Positions 8,207 through 19,446 of a stretch of DNA of 64,000 bases are shown piece after piece. The notes beneath the pieces were generated by a model that was not told the origin of the DNA, did no database searches, and worked only from the letters and a program-made list of their open reading frames with translations. Position 1 is the first letter of the stretch. Each line of letters begins with the position of its first letter. Position numbers and translations under genes: made by a program. The stretch spans positions 1-64,000 of the forward strand of contig JAFYVH010000002.1 in assembly GCA_017549205.1 (NCBI GenBank), read 5' to 3'. Origin of the DNA: Clostridia bacterium. GTDB taxonomy: Bacteria; Bacillota; Clostridia; UBA1381; UBA9506.

Positions 8207-9460
8207 ATGGCTTACGATCCCTATCAAAATGTCCTGCATGTAGTTGATACAGCAGGTAAAATGCTGGGCTATGAACCCAGCGAGTATGAAACTTTAAAAC
8301 ATCCCGAGAGAGAACTTAAGGTGTCCATCCCCATCGAAATGGATGATGGTTCTGTTCGTGTTTTTGAAGGTTACCGCGTGCAACATTCAACAGTAAGAGG
8401 TCCTGCTAAAGGTGGAATTCGTTATCATCAGAATGTTGATATTAATGAAGTTAAAGCATTGGCTGCTTGGATGACCTTTAAATGTGCCGTTGTTAATATT
8501 CCTTATGGTGGCGGTAAGGGTGGTATTATCGTTAACCCCTCTGAACTGTCTAAAGGCGAGCTGTGCCGCATGACAAGACGCTTTACAACCATGATTTCCC
8601 CCATTATTGGTCCTGACAAAGATGTTCCTGCGCCTGATGTTGGAACAAATGGCGAAATTATGGGTTGGATTGTGGATACCTACAGCCTGCTTAATGGTCA
8701 CAGCGTTCCCGGTGTTGTTACCGGTAAACCTGTTGGCATTGGCGGTTCTTTGGGACGCTTAGAGGCCACCGGCCGTGGCATTATGCTCACAACAAAGCAT
8801 ATTTTAGAAAAATTAGGCAAAAAGCTGTCAGAATCCACCATTGCCGTCCAGGGCATGGGTAATGTGGGCAGCATCACCGCCAAACTCGTTTCAGCAGAGG
8901 GTGGCCGCGTGGTGGCAGTCAGCGATGTATCCGGCGGTATTTACAAAGAAGATGGTTTGGATATTCCTGCTATTTTGGCTCACATTTCTGTCCGTGGTCA
9001 GCTTTTAGATAGCTATGAAGAAGCAGGCATTAAGCGCATCAGCAATGGCGAACTGTTAGAGTTGCCTGTTGACATTTTGGTGCCTGCAGCTTTGGAAAAT
9101 CAGATTAACGCTGACAATGCAGATCGAATTCAGGCAAAACTCATTGTGGAGGGTGCAAACGGACCTACCACTGTTGAGGCTGATGAAATTTTAGCTAAAA
9201 AAGGCATTGTTTTAGTGCCGGATATTTTAGCCAATGCCGGCGGCGTTGCTGTTTCTTACTTTGAGTGGGTACAAAACCTGCAGTCTATGTACTGGACTGA
9301 AGAAGAAGTAAATTCCCGTCTTGAAGGCATTATGAAACGCGCATTTGATGAAGTTTATGATGCTGCACAAGAATATAACACCAGCATGCGTATGGGTGCA
9401 TACTTAGTTGCAATCCGCCGCGTTGTTGAAGCCAACAAAATGCGTGGCTTGTGGCCCTGA
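8207..9460 (+). CDS. gdhA: Glutamate dehydrogenase (Glu/Leu/Phe/Val dehydrogenase family, RocG-like)
   Basis: A 417-residue enzyme catalysing reversible oxidative deamination of glutamate to 2-oxoglutarate with NAD(P). It carries the substrate-site signature RGPAKGGIRYH, the catalytic-lysine region with K92 followed by PYGGGKGG, a conserved PAPDVGTN segment, and the Rossmann motif QGMGNVGS for the dinucleotide. Size and sequence fit the hexameric RocG/GudB type rather than the longer NADP-specific GdhA. The ATG at 8207 is preferred; a TTG at 8198 lies too close to the AAAGGAAG site. The gene is monocistronic, with a consensus promoter and a strong terminator, which suggests high expression. 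Confidence 0.93.
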   Translation: MAYDPYQNVLHVVDTAGKMLGYEPSEYETLKHPERELKVSIPIEMDDGSVRVFEGYRVQHSTVRGPAKGGIRYHQNVDINEVKALAAWMTFKCAVVNIPYGGGKGGIIVNPSELSKGELCRMTRRFTTMISPIIGPDKDVPAPDVGTNGEIMGWIVDTYSLLNGHSVPGVVTGKPVGIGGSLGRLEATGRGIMLTTKHILEKLGKKLSESTIAVQGMGNVGSITAKLVSAEGGRVVAVSDVSGGIYKEDGLDIPAILAHISVRGQLLDSYEEAGIKRISNGELLELPVDILVPAALENQINADNADRIQAKLIVEGANGPTTVEADEILAKKGIVLVPDILANAGGVAVSYFEWVQNLQSMYWTEEEVNSRLEGIMKRAFDEVYDAAQEYNTSMRMGAYLVAIRRVVEANKMRGLWP

Positions 9461-9483
9461 TTTTTAAGGTGATAATGTTGATG

Positions 9484-9524
9484 GCCGGCAATTCTTTGGG
9501 TAAAGAGTTGCCGGCTGTTTTTTT
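9484..9524 (+). terminator. Terminator of the glutamate dehydrogenase gene
   Basis: GCCGGCAA pairs with TTGCCGGC, followed by seven T. Confidence 0.88.
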
Positions 9525-9581
9525 GTGAGAAACTATTGGAAAACAAGTGAATTTTTTGTGTGAATTTTTTATGAAAATTTA

Positions 9582-9610
9582 TAGACACGGGTTAAAAGAT
9601 GTGTTATAAT
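9582..9610 (+). promoter_or_regulatory. Promoter of mgsA
   Basis: TAGACA and TATAAT are 17 nt apart. The leader to the chosen start is about 120 nt. Confidence 0.6.
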
Positions 9611-9735
9611 AAAAAAGACGGAATGTATCCCTTTTCCGTTACGAAATTTATAATTTGGTAGCAGGGGTTATGCCATGTGTGTTGCCCCAAACAGTCGCAA
9701 CAAGCATTACAACAGAAAAGAAGGGAAGACAAGTT

Positions 9736-10140
9736 ATGAACATTGCGCTCATTGCCCATGATAAGAAAAAGGAATTGATGATTCAGTTTTGCATAGCCTA
9801 TAAAGGCATTTTAGAAAAGCACATGCTTTGTGCTACAGGCACAACAGGTGGCTTGATTACTGAGGCAACCGGTCTTGAAATTCATCGGTTTTTATCCGGC
9901 CCCCAGGGTGGCGATCAGCAAATTGGCGCCAGAATTGCCTATAATGAAATTGATTTGGTGCTCTTTTTCCGTGACCCGTTGACAGCTCAGCCTCATGAGC
10001 CGGATGTTACGGCGCTTTTACGGCTTTGCGATGTGCACAATGTGCCACTTGCCACCAATGTTGCAACAGCTGAAGTGCTGGTTCGTGGTTTGGACCGGGG
10101 CGATTTGGATTGGCGCGACATTGTGAATCCCAAATCTTGA
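9736..10140 (+). CDS. mgsA: Methylglyoxal synthase
   Basis: This enzyme converts dihydroxyacetone phosphate to methylglyoxal and phosphate, a bypass of lower glycolysis used when phosphate is short or sugar phosphates pile up. The 134-residue protein shows the family landmarks [10 protein letters not shown] at the N-terminus, TGTTG for phosphate binding, [11 protein letters not shown] around the active site and FFRDPL further on. The start at 9736 follows GAAGGGAAG; the open frame extends 27 codons upstream but the family begins here. It is a single-gene unit. Confidence 0.93.
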   Translation: MNIALIAHDKKKELMIQFCIAYKGILEKHMLCATGTTGGLITEATGLEIHRFLSGPQGGDQQIGARIAYNEIDLVLFFRDPLTAQPHEPDVTALLRLCDVHNVPLATNVATAEVLVRGLDRGDLDWRDIVNPKS

Positions 10141-10162
10141 TTTTAAGTCAGAACATGAATGA

Positions 10163-12223
<2,061 letters not shown>

Positions 12224-12231
12224 AAACAAAA

Positions 12232-12274
12232 AAAGGGGCTGTTTAAAACCAATAGGTTTTAAACAGCCCTTTTT
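12232..12274. terminator. Bidirectional terminator between ligA and the HPr-like gene
   Basis: A long stem (AAAGGGGCTGTTTAAAACC with its complement, 4-nt loop) flanked by A and T runs serves both converging genes. Confidence 0.88.
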
Positions 12275-12284
12275 AAGTACAAAC

Positions 12285-12515
12285 TTATTTCAGCTTGAAT
12301 GCTTCCATTTCAGCGATGAAAGCAGCCGCATCGTCAGAGTGAACTTCAACCTTGATGGGCTTGCTTAAATCTAAGCTGAAGATGCCCATGATGGATTTAG
12401 CATCAACCACATAGCGGCCGGAAGCCAAATCAACATCAAAGTTATACTTGTTGACAATATTCACAAAGTTCTTAACATCATTAATGGAATTTAACATGAT
12501 ATCAAAAGTGTTCAT
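12285..12515 (-). CDS. HPr-like protein lacking the phosphorylatable histidine
   Basis: A 76-residue protein of the HPr fold. The region around the regulatory serine is well kept (DAKSIMGIFSLDL, S41 equivalent to Ser46 of HPr), but the GLHARPA loop that carries the active-site histidine is absent and replaced by LNSINDVKNF. It therefore cannot pass phosphate in the sugar phosphotransferase chain in the usual way. This resembles Crh of Bacillus, which also lacks the histidine and acts in carbon regulation through serine phosphorylation. A strong AGGAGG site and its own promoter support real expression. The function is inferred; such HPr-like proteins also occur in other Clostridia. Confidence 0.8.
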   Translation of the reverse strand: MNTFDIMLNSINDVKNFVNIVNKYNFDVDLASGRYVVDAKSIMGIFSLDLSKPIKVEVHSDDAAAFIAEMEAFKLK

Positions 12516-12550
12516 CGTAGCAGTCCTCCTAAAAATATATTCTTGTTATT

Positions 12551-12579
12551 ATCATACACTACAAAACTATCTTCGTCAA
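12551..12579 (-). promoter_or_regulatory. Promoter of the HPr-like gene
   Basis: Read on the minus strand, TTGACG and TATGAT are 17 nt apart. Confidence 0.55.
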
Positions 12580-12665
12580 GTAAAAAAGAAAAAAGTTCAT
12601 ACAATATTTACCTTTTTTCTGGAGCAAAACAGAGAAAAAGCACCCATTAAAAGAGCTTGCCTTAG

Positions 12666-12694
12666 TTGACTTATGGGGCGGAAATTGGTATAAT
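12666..12694 (+). promoter_or_regulatory. Promoter of ymdB
   Basis: TTGACT and TATAAT with a 17-nt spacer, 44 bases before the start codon. Confidence 0.75.
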
Positions 12695-12738
12695 TGATAT
12701 GGAGATATGCAAACGAGCATTAGAAAGGAATTAAAACC

Positions 12739-13506
12739 ATGAATATATTAGCCATTGGTGACATTGTTGGTGATGCGGGAACGGAGATGTTCCTCTCGAA
12801 TATTGATGAGTTAAAACGGCAATATGCCGTGGATTTTTGCATTGTCAATGGTGAAAATGCTTGCACGGGCAACGGCATCAGCCGCAAAAAAGCCGAACAG
12901 CTTTTAGAGGGCGGTGCCGATGTTTTAACCATGGGCAACCACACCTTCCGGCAAAAAGAGGCAGCCGGCCTGCTTGCTCATAACGAGCGGATTATCCGCC
13001 CCTTAAACTATCCTGCCGGCACGCCGGGGCGTGGCGCTTATGTTTATAATGCAGGTGGCGTGCGCATTGGTGTTGTGAATTTATTGGGCAGGATTTATAT
13101 GGACTATTTAGATTGCCCCTTTCAGGCGGTTGATAAGGCACTGGAAAGCCTTAAGGCCGACTTGATTTTTGTTGATTTTCATGCCGAGGCCACCAGTGAA
13201 AAAATCTCTATGGGTTGGTATTTAGACGGTCGTGTCACCGCTATGTTCGGCACCCACACCCATGTGCAAACGGCTGATGCCTGGGTGCTCCCCAAGGGCA
13301 CGGGTTACATTACCGATTTGGGCATGACCGGCCCCATTTATTCCTGTCTGGGCGTGAAAAAAGAAATCACTTTGGAACGGTTTAAAACCTGCATACCCCA
13401 GCGGTTTGAATTTGCAGACGGCAAGTCACGGCTTTGCGGTGCTCTTTTTTGTGTGGATGAGGCAACCGGTAAAACGCTGGAGGTGAAAAGCATTTGTCTA
13501 ATGTGA
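12739..13506 (+). CDS. ymdB: YmdB-family metallophosphoesterase
   Basis: A 255-residue dinuclear metal phosphodiesterase of the YmdB family; the Bacillus member hydrolyses cyclic nucleotides and influences biofilm and motility decisions. Metal-binding motifs are in order: GDIVGDAG at the N-terminus, NGENA, GNHTF, DFHAEATSE and GTHTHVQTAD. In many Firmicutes ymdB follows rny, but here rny lies about 36 kb away. It has its own promoter and an AAAGGAATT site, and its 3' end overlaps the next gene by 13 bases, so the two are translationally coupled. Confidence 0.92.
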   Translation: MNILAIGDIVGDAGTEMFLSNIDELKRQYAVDFCIVNGENACTGNGISRKKAEQLLEGGADVLTMGNHTFRQKEAAGLLAHNERIIRPLNYPAGTPGRGAYVYNAGGVRIGVVNLLGRIYMDYLDCPFQAVDKALESLKADLIFVDFHAEATSEKISMGWYLDGRVTAMFGTHTHVQTADAWVLPKGTGYITDLGMTGPIYSCLGVKKEITLERFKTCIPQRFEFADGKSRLCGALFCVDEATGKTLEVKSICLM

Positions 13507-14054
13507 GCAAAGAAACCATGCGTCAGTTTTTTATGGCAAAGCGCAATGGGACAGATGTAAAACAGTTGGAAGAGTGGTCTTGTTCCATCACGAATCACAT
13601 TTTGGATTATGTTATGCGGTACCATTTGGGTACGGTGATGGTTTATGCCGATTTTCGCCGTGAACCCAAAACAAGTGCGCTTATTGAAAAGCTTTTAGAA
13701 CTTGGGGTGCGGGTCTGTTTGCCCAAATGTGAAAAAGACGGAAAGATGGAAGCCTATACCATTGAGTCGGTGAGGGAGCTGACACCGGGGCGGTTTGGCA
13801 TTTTAGAACCGGCCGGGGAAATCGTGTTAAAACCGGAAGAAATTGAGCTTGTGCTTGTGCCCGGCTATGGCTTTGACAGAAGCAGAAACCGCCTGGGCTA
13901 CGGCGGTGGCTATTATGACCGGTTTTTGCCCAGGTGCACAAAAGCTGTTATTGCCGGCGTTTGCTATGGTAATTGTTTAGTTGAATCGTTACCTGCAGAT
14001 CCCTTTGATGTGAAAATGGACTTGTTAATAACAGAAGACGGCTGTTTAATTTAA
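13494..14054 (+). CDS. 5-formyltetrahydrofolate cyclo-ligase
   Basis: This enzyme converts 5-formyl-THF to 5,10-methenyl-THF with ATP, returning the storage form of folate to the one-carbon pool. The 186-residue protein has the C-terminal family signature LVPGYGFDRSRNRLGYGGGYYDRFL and a middle MVYADFRREP segment typical of the family. The start is a TTG codon, placed seven bases after GGAGGTG inside the end of ymdB; a GTG at 13503 is a weaker choice. It is the second gene of a two-gene unit closed by a terminator. Confidence 0.9.
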   Translation: MSNVSKETMRQFFMAKRNGTDVKQLEEWSCSITNHILDYVMRYHLGTVMVYADFRREPKTSALIEKLLELGVRVCLPKCEKDGKMEAYTIESVRELTPGRFGILEPAGEIVLKPEEIELVLVPGYGFDRSRNRLGYGGGYYDRFLPRCTKAVIAGVCYGNCLVESLPADPFDVKMDLLITEDGCLI

Positions 14055-14062
14055 AGCACAAT

Positions 14063-14105
14063 CGGAATTATCTGATGCATCTTGCACGAGATGATTCCGT
14101 TTTTT
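14063..14105 (+). terminator. Terminator after the folate cyclo-ligase gene
   Basis: CGGAATTATCT pairs with AGATGATTCCG (one G-U), followed by six T. Confidence 0.8.
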
Positions 14106-14153
14106 GCTTGCAAAATTTTGTTGTGAATAAAGTGTAAAATCTTAAATCCTTAA

Positions 14154-14182
14154 TTGAAAATTTGGAAATAATATGATATACT
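14154..14182 (+). promoter_or_regulatory. Promoter of the cinA-recA operon
   Basis: TTGAAA and TATACT are 17 nt apart. No SOS box (GAACN4GTTC type) was seen near it. Confidence 0.6.
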
Positions 14183-14244
14183 AAATATGTATAAGCTTTT
14201 ATAGGACGAAATCTTACATTATACAAAACGAAAAGAGGATGGAA

Positions 14245-14802
14245 ATGGACACTTTTTTAGAATATTTAATGCGTAAAAAACCCACGGGAAAAGATGTTTT
14301 AAACAAACTTTTTTTGGTTGTGACGGCAATTTTTATCTGCATTTTACTGGTGGGCTGGGCACATATTTTAGGCACCATTGCCTTTTTTGGCATTGTGGCT
14401 GTGGTATATGGTTTAATGGTTTTGCTCCGTCGCTACAATTTGGAGTTTGAATACATATTCACAAACGGCGATTTGGATGTTGATGTGATTCAGGCCCGTC
14501 AAAACCGAAAACGGCTCATTAGCCTTTCTTGTAAGGATATTGAGGTGATGGCATCGGCAAAAAATGCTGACCATAAAAGTGCTTTTGAAACCCCCTCGAT
14601 TTCTAAAAAATATGATGCGGTTTTTGACTATGCTAAAGGCGGCATTTATCACATTTTATTCGTGCATGATGGTGAACAGCTTTTGTTAACCTTTCAGCCA
14701 CCGGCAAAGCTTTTGGCTGCGATGCAAAAAATGAATCCCCGTTGCGTTTTTGTGGATGCAGAAGATAAAGAAATAAGCGAAACCACGCCGGTGAATAAAT
14801 GA
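14245..14802 (+). CDS. Membrane protein of unknown function (possibly DUF6106)
   Basis: A 185-residue protein with two adjacent membrane helices (about residues 22-40 and 44-63) and a C-terminal soluble domain rich in beta-type sequence, probably cytoplasmic. The layout resembles a small clostridial family that I recall as DUF6106; I am not certain. The ATG at 14245 has AAAAGAGG at a good distance, while the ATG at 14239 overlaps that site. It is the first gene of the operon, 22 bases before cinA. No catalytic motif is visible. Confidence 0.7.
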   Translation: MDTFLEYLMRKKPTGKDVLNKLFLVVTAIFICILLVGWAHILGTIAFFGIVAVVYGLMVLLRRYNLEFEYIFTNGDLDVDVIQARQNRKRLISLSCKDIEVMASAKNADHKSAFETPSISKKYDAVFDYAKGGIYHILFVHDGEQLLLTFQPPAKLLAAMQKMNPRCVFVDAEDKEISETTPVNK

Positions 14803-14824
14803 ATCCTTGGAAAGAAGGAAAGGT

Positions 14825-16051
14825 ATGAAAGCAGAAATTATTGCTGTCGGCACTGAAATTTTAGTGGGCGACATTGTGAACACAAATGCACAGTTTATCT
14901 CTCGTGAGCTTTTTTCACTGGGCATTGACATGTATTATCAAACTGTGGTGGGCGACAACAAAAAGCGCCTAACAGATGCGATTGCCCAAGCGTTTGAGCG
15001 GGCTGATTTGGTTATTTTTTCCGGCGGTTTGGGACCCACAGAAGACGACTTGACAAAAGAAACCGTGGCAGCCTATTTTGAAGCACCGCTTTATTATGAT
15101 GAGGCCATTGGTGAGGACATTAAGACTTATTTTAAAAACCGAAAATGTCCCGAGAGCAACATGAAGCAGGCTCAAATTCCCCAAGGGGCGATGGTTTTAG
15201 CTAATAACCATGGCACAGCCCCCGGCGTTATTTTACAAAAAGAGGGAAAAATTGCGGTACTTTTGCCCGGACCACCCAGAGAGCTGATTCCCATGTTTAC
15301 CCAGCAGGTCATGCCCTTTTTAAAATCCCGCTCTGATTATGTTATGGAATCGTTAACCCTGCGTCTTTTTGGTGTTGGCGAATCGGCAGTGGGCGAAATG
15401 CTTTCCGATTTGATGGCAGGCAGCAACCCCACGGTTGCACCCTATGCGAAAGATCATGAGGTCACCCTGCGCATTGCGGCCAAGGCTGAAACAAAAGATG
15501 CAGCTCTTTCTTTGATTGAGCCTGTGCATCAGGCAATTAAAGACCGTTTGGGTGAATATATTTATGGCTATGATGAAGAGGATATGCCCAAAACGGTTGC
15601 CGGGCTTTTGTTAGAAAAAAAAATTACCATTGCCTGCGCCGAGTCTTGCACGGCGGGGCTCTTAACCGGAACATTGGGTAACATTCCCGGCATTTCGGCG
15701 GTGCTCAATGAGAGTATTGTGACCTATTCTAACGAGGCGAAAATCAAATATTTAGGTGTTTCGCCCGAAACCCTTGAAAGATGCGGAGCTGTCAGTTCTG
15801 AAACAGCCGGAGAGATGGCAGTTGGCATAGCAAAGACGGCGAAAACGGACATTGGTGTTTCGATTACAGGGATTGCAGGACCCGATGGCGGCACAGAGGA
15901 AAAACCCGTAGGTCTTGTTTATGTAGGTGTTTGTTATCACGATCAGGTGACCGTCCAAAAATTGACTTTAAAAGGCAATCGTCAAAAAATTCGTCAGGCG
16001 GCGGTGCTTAATGCGTTAAACCATGTGCGAAAACGAATTTTGGCTGAATAA
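14825..16051 (+). CDS. cinA: CinA family protein (competence/damage-inducible, NMN amidohydrolase-like)
   Basis: A 408-residue two-domain protein. The N-terminal half is a molybdopterin-binding-like (MoCF) domain with GTEILVGDIVNTN and FSGGLGPTEDDLT; the C-terminal half is the CinA/PncC domain with CAESCTAGLL and GIAGPDGGTEEKPVG, linked to deamidation of nicotinamide mononucleotide in characterised members. The start follows AAGGAAAGG; an in-frame TTG 18 bases upstream is less likely. cinA directly before recA is a classic Firmicutes arrangement. Confidence 0.95.
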   Translation: MKAEIIAVGTEILVGDIVNTNAQFISRELFSLGIDMYYQTVVGDNKKRLTDAIAQAFERADLVIFSGGLGPTEDDLTKETVAAYFEAPLYYDEAIGEDIKTYFKNRKCPESNMKQAQIPQGAMVLANNHGTAPGVILQKEGKIAVLLPGPPRELIPMFTQQVMPFLKSRSDYVMESLTLRLFGVGESAVGEMLSDLMAGSNPTVAPYAKDHEVTLRIAAKAETKDAALSLIEPVHQAIKDRLGEYIYGYDEEDMPKTVAGLLLEKKITIACAESCTAGLLTGTLGNIPGISAVLNESIVTYSNEAKIKYLGVSPETLERCGAVSSETAGEMAVGIAKTAKTDIGVSITGIAGPDGGTEEKPVGLVYVGVCYHDQVTVQKLTLKGNRQKIRQAAVLNALNHVRKRILAE

Positions 16052-16101
16052 ACAGTAATATTTTTCAAAAGAAAAAATAGGAGAAAAGGGTGGAGAGAAA
16101 G

Positions 16102-17130
16102 ATGGATAAAAAAATTGGAACACCGGTTATGCCAAAAAGAGATACAGATGAGCGCAGAGAAGCGCTGGATATGGCGATGAAACAAATTGAAAAAACCTAC
16201 GGCAAAGGTGCCATTATGCGCCTGGGCAGTAATGAACGCATGAATGTGGAAACCATATCAACAGGCGCTTTAAGTCTTGACATGGCGCTGGGCATCGGCG
16301 GACTTCCTAAAGGTCGTATTGTAGAAATTTATGGTCCTGAATCATCTGGTAAAACCACAGTGGCTCTGCACTGCGTGGCAGAAGCGCAAAAGCTGGGTGG
16401 TAATGTGGCTTTTATTGATGCCGAGCACGCCTTAGACCCCTTATATGCCGAAAAGCTGGGCGTTAATGTGGCCGATTTGATGGTAGCGCAGCCGGATACC
16501 GGTGAACAGGGTCTTGAAATTGCCGAAATGTTGGCGCGCAGCGGTGCAGTTGACCTTTTGGTTGTAGACTCTGTTGCAGCTTTGGTACCCAAAGCAGAAA
16601 TCGAGGGTGACATGGGCGATTCTCATGTGGGTCTTCATGCCCGCTTAATGAGTCAGGCGCTGCGTAAATTGGCAGGCGTCTTAAGCAAGTCAAACACAGT
16701 GGCGATTTTTATCAATCAGCTGCGTGAAAAGGTTGGCGTTATGTATGGCAATCCCGAGGTAACAACCGGCGGTCGTGCGCTTAAGTTTTATGCCTCTGTG
16801 AGAATGGAAATCCGCAAGCAGGAATTTATTAAAAACGGAACCGAAAATATTGGTGTGCGCACCAAGGCTAAAGTGGTAAAAAACAAAATGGCACCGCCTT
16901 TCCGTGAAGCCGAGTTTGACATTATGTATGGCGAGGGTATTTCAAAGGCCGGTTGCATTTTAGATGTGGCTACCGATATGGAAATTTTACAAAAAAGCGG
17001 TACCTGGTATAACTATGGCGAAATCAGACTGGGTCAGGGTAGAGAAAATTCCAAAAAGTACCTTTTGGACAATCCGGAGCTTGCCAATGAGATTGAAAGC
17101 AAGGTGCGCGAGCAGTTAAAGAGTCTGTAA
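16102..17130 (+). CDS. recA: Recombinase RecA
   Basis: RecA forms filaments on single-stranded DNA, drives strand exchange and triggers LexA cleavage. The 342-residue protein has Walker [10 protein letters not shown] (from residue 78), the Walker B region [13 protein letters not shown], the L1/L2 loop regions and [15 protein letters not shown]. It is close to the usual length, with a short acidic tail. GGTGGAG six bases upstream supports the ATG at 16102; a GTG at 16090 overlaps that site. It lies 50 bases after cinA and 32 before ppx in one operon. Confidence 0.98.
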   Translation: MDKKIGTPVMPKRDTDERREALDMAMKQIEKTYGKGAIMRLGSNERMNVETISTGALSLDMALGIGGLPKGRIVEIYGPESSGKTTVALHCVAEAQKLGGNVAFIDAEHALDPLYAEKLGVNVADLMVAQPDTGEQGLEIAEMLARSGAVDLLVVDSVAALVPKAEIEGDMGDSHVGLHARLMSQALRKLAGVLSKSNTVAIFINQLREKVGVMYGNPEVTTGGRALKFYASVRMEIRKQEFIKNGTENIGVRTKAKVVKNKMAPPFREAEFDIMYGEGISKAGCILDVATDMEILQKSGTWYNYGEIRLGQGRENSKKYLLDNPELANEIESKVREQLKSL

Positions 17131-17162
17131 AAAGAGACGAAAGTGACAAAGGAGGAGCGTAT

Positions 17163-18050
17163 ATGACATATGCAGTTATCGATATAGGAACCAATACCGT
17201 CCGACTTTGTTTATATCGCATAGAGAACGGCAAACCCAAAATGGTGTTAAATCGTCGAGTCATGGCTCTTTTAGGGTCTAAAGTGGAGGACGGAGCTCTA
17301 ACAAATCAAGGAATTGATGCTGTGTGTGGAGCGCTGGAGTCTTTAATGGCTCAAATTCGCAATGAAAAGGTGAATCACACGCTGGTGTTTGCCACGGCGG
17401 CACTGCGCAACATTACCAACACGGAGGCAGTTGTTTTGGCGATACGGGAACGGGTTGGTTTAGATGTGCATGTGTTAAGTGGTGAAGAAGAGGCGCTTTT
17501 GACCTTTAAAGGCGCTTCAAAAGAGCAGGAAATCAGCGAAGGCTTAATTGCCGATATTGGTGGCGGCAGCACGGAACTTGTACTGATAAAAGACGGCGGT
17601 GTAGTGCAAACCGCCAGTCTGCCCATTGGCTCTTTAACGGCCTTTGTGCAGTTTGTGAAAGAGCGTCCGGTACATGCTGACGCCATTTTGGCCATTCGCA
17701 GCTATGTTCGTTCTATGATTAAAGACCACTTTTCGCAAGAGGCAAAAGCAACAGTGCTTTATGGCATTGGTGGTGCTGCCAGAACAGCCATGGAGCTTGA
17801 AAAGATTTTATATCCCGGTGCCGGCGGCGCCATTCAAACTTTAGAAACACTTTTAGCACGGCTTTTAGACGACGAAAAACTGGCCGAAACCAGCATTTTA
17901 AAAGCGAGCCCCGAGAGGCTGGATGCGGCGCTGCCCGGTGTGGCAATTTTATGTGAGGTGGCAGCCTTGTTTGGCTGCGAGCGCTTAGGCGTGTGCCGTG
18001 GCGGCGTCAGAGAAGGTTACTTGTGGGAACAACTTGAAAAAATTGGTTAA
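17163..18050 (+). CDS. ppx: Ppx/GppA-family exopolyphosphatase
   Basis: A 295-residue protein of the ASKHA phosphatase group acting on polyphosphate or pppGpp. It has the N-terminal phosphate motif AVIDIGTNTVRL, the FATAALRN segment, SGEEEALLTF and the second ATP-type motif ADIGGGSTEL near residue 140. It corresponds to the short, catalytic-core form without the C-terminal HD domain of E. coli Ppx. A strong AAAGGAGG precedes the start. The choice between polyphosphate and pppGpp as substrate cannot be made from sequence. Confidence 0.9.
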   Translation: MTYAVIDIGTNTVRLCLYRIENGKPKMVLNRRVMALLGSKVEDGALTNQGIDAVCGALESLMAQIRNEKVNHTLVFATAALRNITNTEAVVLAIRERVGLDVHVLSGEEEALLTFKGASKEQEISEGLIADIGGGSTELVLIKDGGVVQTASLPIGSLTAFVQFVKERPVHADAILAIRSYVRSMIKDHFSQEAKATVLYGIGGAARTAMELEKILYPGAGGAIQTLETLLARLLDDEKLAETSILKASPERLDAALPGVAILCEVAALFGCERLGVCRGGVREGYLWEQLEKIG

Positions 18051-18078
18051 GTTTTGGTTGAAGGAAAGAGAGAAACCC

Positions 18079-19371
18079 ATGGAAAAAACAGTGGCATTTT
18101 GCACATTAGGCTGTAAAGTGAATCAATATGAATCAGAGGCCGTGCTGGAGCAATTTACAAAACGGGGATACCTGTCTGTAGATTTTTCAGAAAAAGCAGC
18201 GGTTTATGTGGTGAACACCTGCACGGTAACCCATTTGAGCGACAGAAAGTCACGGCAGATGATTCGTCGCGCCAAGCAAAAAAATCCCGACAGCGTTTTG
18301 GTGGTAATGGGCTGCTATGCGCAAATCTCACCTGAGGTGGTTTCTTCTATTCCTGATGTAGATATTGTCATTGGCACAAGTCACAGAGGTGAGACGGTGG
18401 ATTTGGTTGAAGATTTTTTGCAAAATCGCAATCGTGTCAACCGTGTTTTAGAAACCGAAACCTGCTTTGAACCACTGCAAATTGATGGCACAGGTCAGGT
18501 GCATACAAGGGCATTTTTAAAGGTGCAGGACGGCTGCAATCAATTTTGTTCTTATTGCATCATTCCCTATGCCCGTGGTCGTATTCGTTCCCGCAGTATA
18601 GCGGACTCTGTCAGCGAGGCACAGCGGCTTGCAAAGGCTGGATTTAAAGAAATTGTTTTAACGGGCATTCACTTAGCTTCCTGGGGCAAGGATAGTGGCG
18701 AGGGTAATCTATTGGTGCTGCTTAAGGCATTGCAAGAGGTGGATGGACTTTGCCGCATTCGCCTGGGTTCATTGGAGCCTACCTTGTGTGATGAGGCCTT
18801 TGTGCAGGGTGTTGCAGCTCTTTCTAAGGTGTGTCACCATTTTCATTTGTCTTTGCAAAGTGGATGCGACGCAACGCTAAAGCGTATGAACAGAAAATAT
18901 ACCACCGCAGAATATGCCATGGCGGTGGAGCGGATTCGGACATTAATGCCTGATGCGGCCATTACAACAGATATTATCGTGGGCTTTCCCGGAGAAACAG
19001 AAGAGGAGTTTGCCGAAACGGTGGCTTTTGTAAAAACGCTTCGTCTGGCAGATGCCCACATTTTCAAATATTCACCCAGAAAGGGTACACCGGCAGCGGT
19101 CATGAAAGAGCAGATAGCGCCGGAGATAAAAGAAGAAAGAAGCCGTCAGCTTTTAAAGCTAACGGAACAGCATAAAAAAGACTTTTGTGAAAGTTTCATT
19201 GGTCAGAAGAAAGAAGTTTTGTTTGAACAGATTACGGATTCGGGATTGTGTGAGGGCAAAACGGAAGAGTATTTAACTGTATATATAGAGAATGCAGAAG
19301 AACTGGTTGGGCAAATACATACAGTTGATTTAAAAGAATGTAAAGGAGAAGGCTTGTTGGGAAGTCTTTAA
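18079..19371 (+). CDS. mtaB: tRNA t6A37 methylthiotransferase MtaB
   Basis: MtaB is a radical SAM enzyme that adds a methylthio group to t6A at position 37 of tRNAs reading ANN codons. The 430-residue protein has the N-terminal methylthiotransferase cysteines (FCTLGCKVNQYES, NTCTVT, MGCYAQ), the radical SAM cluster CX3CX2C at C153, C157 and C160, and a C-terminal TRAM domain. The FCTLGCKVNQ opening distinguishes MtaB from MiaB. The frame is open upstream into ppx, but AAGGAAAGAG supports 18079. It sits in the recA operon. Confidence 0.94.
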   Translation: MEKTVAFCTLGCKVNQYESEAVLEQFTKRGYLSVDFSEKAAVYVVNTCTVTHLSDRKSRQMIRRAKQKNPDSVLVVMGCYAQISPEVVSSIPDVDIVIGTSHRGETVDLVEDFLQNRNRVNRVLETETCFEPLQIDGTGQVHTRAFLKVQDGCNQFCSYCIIPYARGRIRSRSIADSVSEAQRLAKAGFKEIVLTGIHLASWGKDSGEGNLLVLLKALQEVDGLCRIRLGSLEPTLCDEAFVQGVAALSKVCHHFHLSLQSGCDATLKRMNRKYTTAEYAMAVERIRTLMPDAAITTDIIVGFPGETEEEFAETVAFVKTLRLADAHIFKYSPRKGTPAAVMKEQIAPEIKEERSRQLLKLTEQHKKDFCESFIGQKKEVLFEQITDSGLCEGKTEEYLTVYIENAEELVGQIHTVDLKECKGEGLLGSL

Positions 19372-19446
19372 TGGGCGCTTCTCTATGCATAGAAAAAAGA
19401 CACCGGGAATAGAATAAAACCAAAGCTTTTTTGGGAGCGGTGTCTG

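Noticed and set aside
9655-9735. N-terminal extension of methylglyoxal synthase
   Set aside because: The family starts at [10 protein letters not shown]; the upstream codons have no ribosome site and the site GAAGGGAAG fits the ATG at 9736.
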